Origin: CAG-791 sp963658695
GTDB taxonomy: Bacteria > Bacillota > Clostridia > Lachnospirales > Lachnospiraceae
Assembly (NCBI GenBank): GCA_963658695.1
Contig: CAVKRN010000028.1
Span: 1-27,917, forward strand
DNA length: 27,917 nt
Direction: 5' to 3'
The notes beneath the pieces were generated by a model. That model had not been told where the DNA came from. It did not search any database and was given only the letters and a program-made list of their open reading frames with translations. How positions within the stretch are numbered: position 1 is the stretch's first letter; the number at the start of each line of letters is the position of its first letter. The position numbers were made by a program, and so were the translations under genes. This document shows, one piece after another, positions 16,443 through 22,948 of the stretch.

Positions 16443-17387
16443 TCACAGCTTCTCCACGCTCTCAAAGCTGTAGTGCTTTCGCTTGAACACAAGATCTATC
16501 AAAAGCTGCAGGTATTTGATGATGATGGTTAAGATGCCGAACAGTCCGAAGAACGCCACCGACAAAAACAGAATTGTCGTCGTCCACCCCTCCACGGGAT
16601 GAATCACCACATACATCACCAGCGAATAGACAATCATGAACACTGAGATCAACATCATCAGAATAGTCATAGACATGGAAAAGCGGTAGCCCACCTGGGT
16701 AAACAAAAGAAGCGCATCCGCCGCCAGCTCCATGCGGTACCTCTTTTCCTGCCGACTTGCCTTCGTATTGTCCGCACCCTCACTTGCCTCTGCCACCTCC
16801 TGCACCCGGTAGCGAAGCGTATCCATCTTGAGCCCGCAGCTGGCATACACAGCCTTTCGATAGGGCGCTGTCTTATTCATCGAGCTGATGCGGTTGATCA
16901 CCCGGCGGCTGAGCACCCGGAAGGACTCCGTGGTCATCGCATAGGGGATATCCGCGTAGTGCCGGAATACCCGGTAGAACAAACGAGAGGACAGCTTTTC
17001 TTTTTTATCCGGCGAGGCGCTGACGATATCAAAACCTTCCAGACAGCGGCGATATACCGCCATCACCATATCCGGTTCAAAGTCCATCACTGTCTGATCG
17101 AATTCGAAAACAAAATCTCCGATCGCCAGATCCATCCCTGCGTTCATAGCAAGCTCCAGGCCATGAAAATAGCTCATATTCACCACGGTAATGCTGATTC
17201 CCGGTACGTGCTCACGGACCCTTCGTATGGCATCGAGGCTTCCATCCCGCGAGCAGTCATTTACACAGATCAGCTCCGCATGCTCAAAATTCTGCTTCAG
17301 AATTTCGGCAACTGCCTCCAGAAAGCCGCCGATTCGGCCTTCTGCATTATGAACATAGATCACGGCAGAAGCAAAATTCTTCTCCAT
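16443..17387 (-). CDS. GT2 glycosyltransferase with C-terminal membrane helices (GtrB-like)
   Basis: A 314-residue protein. The start MEKNFASAVIYV at 17387 has AGGAGG 7 bases upstream and is chosen over the ATG at 17405. A GT-A domain (about 1-215) has AELICVNDCSRDGSLDAI and the acidic site FVFEFDQTVMDFEPD. Two C-terminal membrane segments follow (about 232-256 and 268-292). This is the layout of polyprenyl-phosphate glycosyltransferases such as GtrB, which load a sugar onto undecaprenyl phosphate at the inner membrane face. The motif DGN/DADLQ is replaced by FDQTVMDF, so the donor may be unusual. It lies between the FAD oxidoreductase and the SDR-like gene, and the three probably act on the same sugar. 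Confidence 0.88.
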   Translation of the reverse strand: MEKNFASAVIYVHNAEGRIGGFLEAVAEILKQNFEHAELICVNDCSRDGSLDAIRRVREHVPGISITVVNMSYFHGLELAMNAGMDLAIGDFVFEFDQTVMDFEPDMVMAVYRRCLEGFDIVSASPDKKEKLSSRLFYRVFRHYADIPYAMTTESFRVLSRRVINRISSMNKTAPYRKAVYASCGLKMDTLRYRVQEVAEASEGADNTKASRQEKRYRMELAADALLLFTQVGYRFSMSMTILMMLISVFMIVYSLVMYVVIHPVEGWTTTILFLSVAFFGLFGILTIIIKYLQLLIDLVFKRKHYSFESVEKL

Positions 17388-17407
17388 GCCATTCCTCCTA
17401 AACATTG

Positions 17408-17440
17408 CGGCTGGTACATCGATTTTTAAATAACCAGCCG
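17408..17440. repeat. Hairpin repeat, copy B (shared 17-base loop)
   Basis: An 8-bp stem, CGGCTGGT/ACCAGCCG, encloses the loop ACATCGATTTTTAAATA, identical to the loop at 763-779. It is followed by AATTCCCTA, which contains the TAG stop of the FAD-oxidoreductase gene. There is no T-tract outside the stem, so it is not a typical terminator. Confidence 0.75.
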
Positions 17441-17446
17441 AATTCC

Positions 17447-18568
17447 CTACAACACTTCATCCAGGTCATACACCGTATTGATTTTCCCGGACAGCACGCC
17501 CACAAAGGTCGGGTTCTCCGAATATACCCGCACCACGGTTGGCCTGGAATCGTCGATTTCCGAGCTCATAAGGATGGGCTTCATAGAAAAGAGCGAGCGT
17601 TTATAGGTGAACCGGTACTCATCCTTTAAATATTTCTCAGCCAGATTGGCCATATAGGGAAAGGCCGTTTGCGGCCGCTGCGAACACTCGTTGCAGTTGC
17701 CAAGGTGCGCGGCCGTGCAAAATTCCCCTGCCTTTTCCTGGCAGGCAAAGGTTGGCACCGCTTCATAGCTGGTCTTATGCGGCGTAAAAGTCACAGACGT
17801 TAGCGAGTGAAGCCCTGTTTTGCCAAAGGGCATAATAGAGAAAAACGGCCCGTCCATCACGGTAAACCCTTTCCCCCGCAGCGCTTCATTCACCTCACAT
17901 AAAATGATCTCGCAGAGCTCGTACTTAATCCCAAACCCAGGGAAGCCGGCCAGCTGCGCGACCTGATTGGTGCCGGCGTAGGAAGCATTCAGCACGTAGG
18001 GCGCCGATGCACAGTCTTTACCATAATAAACCGTGTAGCGATCACTCTCCCTTTCGATGCGCTCAATGTGCACGCCGAAACGCATTGTGCAGGCCGCCGG
18101 ATACGCCGACAGCTTCTCCAGGTAATAATCCCGCAGGATCTGTGCATCGTACGTATACTCTCTGGTTCGAAATGCACCATCCACCATACCGGAGCGAAAA
18201 TAATTCTCCGGCACCAGCTCTTCGCAGGGGATCCCCGCCGCCTTGCAAAAGCGCTTAAACTGCCGCCCGTCCGACCACGAATACTGGCTCGAGGTCGCGT
18301 AAATCTGATCAAACTCCCGGTTGATGCAAAAGCCAAAGTCCCGGTTAAAGCGTTCAAAATAACCGGCGGATTTCATCGCCGTGGACAGGGACCTTGGATA
18401 ATGATACCCCTGATGCACCCGTGCCTGGTTAATATAGGTGGCCCGCATAAACGGCGTGCGGTCGCACTCCAGCACCAGAACCCTCTGCCCCCTCTCGCAG
18501 CAAAATAAGGCTGCATACAAGCCATACAGCCCTGCGCCGATTATAATCTTGTCATAGGTCATTCCCAT
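17447..18568 (-). CDS. FAD-dependent oxidoreductase (DAO-like) of a glycan locus
   Basis: A 373-residue protein. N-terminal KIIIGAGLYGLYAA is the FAD-binding GxGxxG (11-16), followed by an acidic end of beta-2 (LVLECD). INQARVHQGYHYPRS (46-60) is a conserved segment of this flavoprotein subgroup found in surface-polysaccharide loci. GVLSGKINTVYDLDEVL closes the C-terminal FAD contact. An unexpected four-Cys cluster (Cys276, Cys284, Cys292, Cys295) may bind a metal. It is the first gene of the minus-strand glycan run, with a candidate promoter near 18695-18724. It may oxidise or rearrange a nucleotide sugar or amino sugar; the substrate is unknown. The ATG at 18568 has AGGA about 16 bases upstream, so the nearby ATG at 18562 is also possible. 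Confidence 0.86.
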   Translation of the reverse strand: MGMTYDKIIIGAGLYGLYAALFCCERGQRVLVLECDRTPFMRATYINQARVHQGYHYPRSLSTAMKSAGYFERFNRDFGFCINREFDQIYATSSQYSWSDGRQFKRFCKAAGIPCEELVPENYFRSGMVDGAFRTREYTYDAQILRDYYLEKLSAYPAACTMRFGVHIERIERESDRYTVYYGKDCASAPYVLNASYAGTNQVAQLAGFPGFGIKYELCEIILCEVNEALRGKGFTVMDGPFFSIMPFGKTGLHSLTSVTFTPHKTSYEAVPTFACQEKAGEFCTAAHLGNCNECSQRPQTAFPYMANLAEKYLKDEYRFTYKRSLFSMKPILMSSEIDDSRPTVVRVYSENPTFVGVLSGKINTVYDLDEVL

Positions 18569-18684
18569 ATTCTGTATCAGTTCATCCTATCTGACTAAAT
18601 GGTAACTGTTTAGCGCCCGCAAGCGGCCAATTCATGTTGAAATCGCCAGATGCTAAGCAGATACTCAAAATGGCATAAATGCAC

Positions 18685-18724
18685 ATACTGTAACAGTATA
18701 CTCACATTGGGCAGTCTCTGTACA
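18685..18724 (-). promoter_or_regulatory. Candidate promoter and operator of the glycan locus
   Basis: Minus strand TGTACA (18724-18719), an 18-base spacer, then TATACT (18700-18695). The inverted repeat ATACTG-TAA-CAGTAT (18685-18699) overlaps the -10 box, and GTACAGTAAC nearby repeats half of it. This looks like a repressor site in the 267-base gap between the rnf terminator and the FAD-oxidoreductase gene. The leader would be about 120 bases. Confidence 0.5.
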
Positions 18725-18728
18725 GTAA

Positions 18729-18762
18729 CAAAAACCCGCCCCCTGATACGGGAGCGGGTTTC
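18729..18762 (-). terminator. Rho-independent terminator after rnfB
   Basis: On the minus strand AAACCCGCTCCC pairs with GGGGGCGGGTTT around GTATCA and is followed by TTTGTT. It lies about 75 bases after the rnfB stop and closes the rnf operon. Confidence 0.9.
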
Positions 18763-18835
18763 TGAAATTTATTGTTCATGCGACGCCCGCGCGACAGGGT
18801 TCGGATGGATATCCAGGACCCGTCGCCGGCAGATG

Positions 18836-19675
18836 CTACGCGCTTGCCTTTGCCGTGCCGGCCTTCACGGCCAGATTCAGGATCGCGTGCTTGGGACACT
18901 TGGCTGCGCAGTCACCGCATCCGATGCATTTTGCAGGATCGATGACGGCGACGTTGTCCACCACATGCACGGCGTCGTGCTGACAGGTCCGCTCGCACAT
19001 ACGACATGCGATGCAGGAGGTCTTGCAGACCGCCATGGCTGCCTTGCCAAGGTCCTTGTTGGAGCACTGCACCAGTACTTTCTCCGATGCCGGCTTTAAC
19101 GAGATCAGATGCTGCGGGCATGTCTTGATGCACTTGCCGCAGGCCGTGCACACGGCCGGATCTACTACCGCCACACCGTTTACCACGTGAATGGCATCGA
19201 ACTCACAGACCTTGACGCAGTCGCCAAGCCCAAGACATCCGTATGCACACTCCTTGCTGCCGCCGAACAGATTCTTAGCCGCCTTGCAGCTCTCAATCCG
19301 GCCGTCATACGCGTACAGTGCCTTTGCATTGTCCTTTGTGCCATTGCAGGCAACAAAGGATACCTGACGCTCCACGTCTTCTGCAGAGGTGCCAAGGACC
19401 TCCGCCAGCTTCGCCGCAACAGCAGGACCGCCGACGGCACATTTGGTGCAGGGAACCGGCTCTGCGGCATCCTTTCCTGCTGCCAGTGCATGCGCATAGT
19501 CATCACAGCCGGCATACCCGCAGCCGCCGCAGTTGGCGCCGGGCAGCTGCTCACGAAGATCCAAAAAGATCTGATCCTCCTTCACTGCGAATACCTTCGA
19601 AGCATAGGACAGAAGAAGACCTGCGATCAGGCTCACCACAAGGATCAGAATGATTGCTATCATTATGACTCCCAT
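18836..19675 (-). CDS. rnfB: Rnf complex subunit B, iron-sulfur protein
   Basis: A 279-residue protein. One N-terminal membrane helix (about 5-23) is followed by the 4Fe4S domain NCGGCGYAGC, with Cys49, Cys52, Cys57 and Cys76. Four ferredoxin-type motifs follow: CGLGDCVKVC-like (with a preceding CAYGC), CTACGKCIKTCP, CIACRMCERTC and CIGCGDCAAKCP. RnfB is the likely entry point for electrons from reduced ferredoxin in the ion-pumping ferredoxin:NAD+ oxidoreductase. It is the last gene of the operon, separated from rnfA by 120 bases that hold a hairpin repeat, whereas the other rnf genes overlap or nearly touch. The ATG at 19675 has AAAGGA about 10 bases upstream; Met5 (GGGAG upstream) is an alternative. 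Confidence 0.97.
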   Translation of the reverse strand: MGVIMIAIILILVVSLIAGLLLSYASKVFAVKEDQIFLDLREQLPGANCGGCGYAGCDDYAHALAAGKDAAEPVPCTKCAVGGPAVAAKLAEVLGTSAEDVERQVSFVACNGTKDNAKALYAYDGRIESCKAAKNLFGGSKECAYGCLGLGDCVKVCEFDAIHVVNGVAVVDPAVCTACGKCIKTCPQHLISLKPASEKVLVQCSNKDLGKAAMAVCKTSCIACRMCERTCQHDAVHVVDNVAVIDPAKCIGCGDCAAKCPKHAILNLAVKAGTAKASA

Positions 19676-19706
19676 AACTTATGTTTCCTTTCCACTCTAT
19701 GTATCC

Positions 19707-19769
19707 GTTCAGCACCTGCCCTGTTTCAGCGTGAATCTTCTGCTTGCAGAAAAATTCACAGATGCTGAA
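19707..19769. repeat. Dispersed intergenic hairpin repeat, copy 4, between rnfA and rnfB
   Basis: GTTCAGCACCTGCC matches the left arm at 2855-2868 exactly, followed by TTTCAGCGTGAAT, close to the TTTCAACGTGAAT there. Here GTGAATCTTCTGC and GCAGAAAAATTCAC form a strong hairpin. The outer TTCAGCA and TGCTGAA are also inverted, giving a cruciform-like unit. It ends shortly before the GGAAAGGA ribosome site of rnfB. Confidence 0.8.
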
Positions 19770-19795
19770 TAGTTAACACTTTCATCGATATCCAA

Positions 19796-20404
19796 TCAGA
19801 TCATCCCCGAAAAGCCCATGAAGGCCAGGGACAAAATGGCTGCCGTGGTCAGAATGATGGGCACACCCCGGAAGGCCTCCGGAACCGCGCTCTGATCCTG
19901 GAGCTTGGTGCGAACACCCGCCATGATCATCATGGCAAACCAAAAGCCAAGACCGCCGCCAAAGCCCTGAACGATCGCATAGACATAGGCTGCGCCAAAG
20001 GATCCCACCGCTGCCACCGTGTAATCCTCGGTGTTGGAAATGCACACGCCCAAAACCGCACAGTTGGTCGTGATCAAGGGAAGGTAAATTCCAAGCGACG
20101 TATAAAGAGACGGCATGTTTTTCTTCATGAACATCTCAATGAACTGCACGAGCGCCGCGATGACCAGAATGAACACCACGGTCTGCATATACTCAATGCC
20201 GCAGGACAGCAGAAGCTGCTGAATCGGGAAGGTCACGATCGAGGCAAGCCCCATAACGAGAGTTACTGCAATGCCCATGCCCTTTGCACTGTCCAGATCC
20301 TTGGAAACGCCCAGGAACGGACAGATTCCCAGGAACTGCGCCAGCGGATAGTTGTTAACCAGGACCATCGAGATGATGATCAGAATCAGTTTCGTAAAGC
20401 TCAT
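19796..20404 (-). CDS. rnfA: Rnf complex subunit A, membrane protein
   Basis: A 202-residue protein with six membrane segments. Family signatures are LVNNYPLAQFLGICPFLGVSK (start of helix 1-2 region), LYTSLGIYLPLITTNCAVLG and the C-terminal GFSGMI. RnfA and RnfE are paralogous and inverted in the membrane, with conserved Cys residues that hold a buried iron-sulfur centre (here in the GICPF and TNCAVLG segments). The ATG at 20404 is 10 bases after GGAGG and 2 bases beyond the rnfE stop. A GTG at 20410 overlaps that stop but is too close to the ribosome site. Confidence 0.97.
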   Translation of the reverse strand: MSFTKLILIIISMVLVNNYPLAQFLGICPFLGVSKDLDSAKGMGIAVTLVMGLASIVTFPIQQLLLSCGIEYMQTVVFILVIAALVQFIEMFMKKNMPSLYTSLGIYLPLITTNCAVLGVCISNTEDYTVAAVGSFGAAYVYAIVQGFGGGLGFWFAMMIMAGVRTKLQDQSAVPEAFRGVPIILTTAAILSLAFMGFSGMI

Positions 20405-20406
20405 GA

Positions 20407-21276
20407 TCACTGCACCTCCTTACTTGCTGCTGCAGGTGCAGCAGCTGCAGCCTTTGAGACAGCTGCCGATGCTGCGGCACTCTTTTCCTGTGCAGCCTTC
20501 GCAATCTTCATGGCCTCTTTTGTCTTCTCATCCAGCTCGCCGCCGCAGGATGCGCTCTCTGCGGCCTTGCGCTCCGGTGAGCATGCACTCTCATTCGCGC
20601 AGGCACTGCATCCAAAGTCCTTACGGATCTTGGACTTGTCCCTTGTAAGGTAATGCACCAGCGCCATGACACAGGCGAACACAAAGAAGCCGCCCGGTAC
20701 CATGGTCATAATCGACATGCCGGGGATGAAATTTGAGAGAATCGGAATCCCCTTAAAGCCGGGTGCCAGTCCGAACCAGTCGCCGGCAAGCCAGGTGCCG
20801 GAGCCCAAGATCTCACGGATCGAGCCCATCACGCACAGCGTCAGTGTAAAGCCAAGTCCCATGCCAAGGCCGTCCAGTGCCGAATCCCCCACGGTATTCT
20901 TGGAGGCGAACATCTCCGCACGCCCCAGAATGATACAGTTCACAACGATCAGAGGCAGGTACAGACCAAGCGCCGAATACAGAGACGGCACAAAAGCCTG
21001 CAGAAGCATCTGCACGATGGTTACAAAACCGGCAATCACAGTGATAAAGCAAGGAATGCGGACCTTGTCGGGAATCAGCTTGTGGAGCGCTGCAATAGCC
21101 ATATTGGAGCACACCAAAACCGCGGTTGCGGCAAGTCCCATGCCAAGACCGGTCTCAACAGAGGTTGAGGTCGCCAGCGTCGGGCAGGTACCGATGACCA
21201 GCACCAGAACCGGATTCTCCTTGATCAGTCCGTTGGTCAGGATACTGAATTTAGATTTCTTCTGAACAGCTTCCAT
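20407..21276 (-). CDS. rnfE: Rnf complex subunit E with Cys-containing, Ala-rich C-terminal extension
   Basis: A 289-residue protein. Residues 1-212 form the RnfE core with six helices and the paired signatures VLVIGTCPTLATSTS (Cys31) and LGLYLPLIVVNCIILGR (Cys114). These are the Cys positions that, with RnfA, hold the membrane iron-sulfur centre. The core normally ends near 200-235 residues. Here a tail of about 75 residues adds CSACANESAC and a further Cys (Cys223, 226, 232, 244), then a charged helix and an Ala/Ser-rich end. The tail is predicted cytoplasmic or near the membrane surface and might bind metal. Its start overlaps the rnfG stop by one base (TAATG), and GGAGG precedes it. Confidence 0.96.
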   Translation of the reverse strand: MEAVQKKSKFSILTNGLIKENPVLVLVIGTCPTLATSTSVETGLGMGLAATAVLVCSNMAIAALHKLIPDKVRIPCFITVIAGFVTIVQMLLQAFVPSLYSALGLYLPLIVVNCIILGRAEMFASKNTVGDSALDGLGMGLGFTLTLCVMGSIREILGSGTWLAGDWFGLAPGFKGIPILSNFIPGMSIMTMVPGGFFVFACVMALVHYLTRDKSKIRKDFGCSACANESACSPERKAAESASCGGELDEKTKEAMKIAKAAQEKSAAASAAVSKAAAAAPAAASKEVQ

Positions 21277-21899
21277 TAGTTGGCACCTCCTAACATCTTG
21301 TACTGCTCCAGTGCCACATAAACACCCTTATGGATAGCGGTACCGGATACCGAAGCTCCGGTAATGTACTCAAACGCAGAGCCATCCTGGGTGGTGACGG
21401 TTTCTTTTTTGACATCCTGCGCAGTCAGCGCCGTCAGACCATCGTACTGGGCAAGATAATCCGGCTGTGCGTCTTTGGAACCAACACCCGGTGTATCCGA
21501 GCTGTCGGTCACCTGTACGCCGGTGATCGCGCCGTCAGCATCTAGGCCCACCATCATGGTCAATGTACCGCCAAAGGACTTGGTCTGTGCAGTCATGACA
21601 TATCCCGCGCCGTTGTCTGCCTGATACACCTCTGTCACCTTCGCGGACTGATCCTCCGACACGGCAAGCTCAGTATCCACTGCCGTAAAGGAATCGGCAT
21701 CGGCCAGAAGCTCCTTGCGGGTCGCGGTTGCGGAGGCCTCCTGGTTCTTAGTAATGATCGGTGCCGATACGAAATTCGTAATGGCAAGGAGCGCGGTCGT
21801 GATCACACTGATCACCACCAGAATCACAACGGGATAGACGTATTCCTTCCCGAAATTCTCTTCTGCCGCCTGCGCTGCAGTCTGGGGATTCTTACTCAT
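21276..21899 (-). CDS. rnfG: Rnf complex subunit G, FMN-binding protein
   Basis: A 207-residue protein with one membrane helix (about 22-45) and an extracellular FMN-binding domain. FGGTLTMMVGLDADGAITGVQV (start region) and DTPGVGSKD are typical. The flavin-attachment motif near the C-terminus reads EYITGASVSG: Thr180-Gly181-Ala182-Ser183, with Ser at the place where Thr normally carries FMN. ApbE (5045-6349) is the probable flavin donor enzyme. In the Rnf chain, RnfG passes electrons with RnfD across the outer face. It overlaps rnfD by 4 bases (ATGA), indicating translational coupling. Confidence 0.96.
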   Translation of the reverse strand: MSKNPQTAAQAAEENFGKEYVYPVVILVVISVITTALLAITNFVSAPIITKNQEASATATRKELLADADSFTAVDTELAVSEDQSAKVTEVYQADNGAGYVMTAQTKSFGGTLTMMVGLDADGAITGVQVTDSSDTPGVGSKDAQPDYLAQYDGLTALTAQDVKKETVTTQDGSAFEYITGASVSGTAIHKGVYVALEQYKMLGGAN

Positions 21900-22948
21900 G
21901 CCTTCGCACCTCCCTTCTCTTCGGCAGCAGCCTGTTTCTGCGCCTTCTTCTCTTCTTTTTCCTTTTTGGCCACGCCGTAATACTGACGAATGACGAAGCG
22001 GTCAATCAGCGGTGTCATCACATTCATGAACAAAATGGCAAACGATGCGCCCTCCGGATAGGAAGCAAACAGACGGATAATCATGGTAAAGAGTCCGCAG
22101 CCGATGGCATAAATATATTTGCCCCGGTCCATGATCGGCGAAGTGACGTAATCCGTCGCGCAGAAGAACGCGCCAAAGCATACGCCGCCGGCCAGAACCT
22201 CGAACACCGCCATGCCCAAAGCGCCGTACTGTCCCGCGCCGCCGACACACGCATAATAGATTAACGAGAACACAAAGACCGTTCCGATGTAGGTCAAAGG
22301 AATGATGGGACTGATGATCTTCTTCCAGATCAGGAAAACGCCGCCAATAAGGATCGCAATGGTGCAGGTCTCACCCATCGCACCGCCGATGTTGCCGAGC
22401 AGCATATCCGTCAGAGAAGGAAGAACGGCAGCGCCATCCGAAAGCTGCCCAAGGGGCGTAGCGCCGGTCACTGCATCCACGCCGGCAGCCGCCTTCTGAA
22501 ATGTCGTCAGCGGCCAACTCGTCATGTAGGACGTAAAGGAAAGAAGCAGCACAATACGGCCAACAATGGCGGGGTTTGCGATATTTTTGCCAAGACCGCC
22601 GTAGAGGCACTTCACGATGACGATCGCAACAACGCAGCCAATGGCTTCCATCCAGATGGGGAAGTTCGCCGGAAGATTCAGTGCCAGGATCACGCCCGTC
22701 ACGGCAAACGAACAGTCGCCGGTCGTGTCCTTTTTCTTCATAACTTTATTGTAAAGGTACTCCGATGCCCAGCAAAATACCCCGCCCAGCACCACACGAA
22801 GGAGCGCGCCGATGCCAAAATAAACGGTCGCCATCACAATGGCCGGCACCAATGCCAGCACCACATACTGCATGGTCTTCTTGGTATCCAGCTTCGTCAC
22901 CAGATGCGGCGATGAGGATACGCTCAGATTGGATTTAAATTCTGTCAT
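21896..22948 (-). CDS. rnfD: Rnf complex subunit D, flavoprotein membrane subunit
   Basis: A 350-residue polytopic protein (about nine or ten helices). NIANPAIVGRIVLLLSF and GVCFGAFFCATDYVTSPI are family signatures, and GVDAVTGATPLGQL contains the ApbE target Asp158-x2-Thr161-Gly-Ala-Thr164, with Thr164 as the covalent FMN site. RnfD is homologous to NqrB and is thought to form the ion-translocating part with RnfG. The C-terminal 20 residues are Lys/Glu/Ala-rich and cytoplasmic. It overlaps both rnfC and rnfG by 4 bases. Confidence 0.97.
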   Translation of the reverse strand: MTEFKSNLSVSSSPHLVTKLDTKKTMQYVVLALVPAIVMATVYFGIGALLRVVLGGVFCWASEYLYNKVMKKKDTTGDCSFAVTGVILALNLPANFPIWMEAIGCVVAIVIVKCLYGGLGKNIANPAIVGRIVLLLSFTSYMTSWPLTTFQKAAAGVDAVTGATPLGQLSDGAAVLPSLTDMLLGNIGGAMGETCTIAILIGGVFLIWKKIISPIIPLTYIGTVFVFSLIYYACVGGAGQYGALGMAVFEVLAGGVCFGAFFCATDYVTSPIMDRGKYIYAIGCGLFTMIIRLFASYPEGASFAILFMNVMTPLIDRFVIRQYYGVAKKEKEEKKAQKQAAAEEKGGAKA

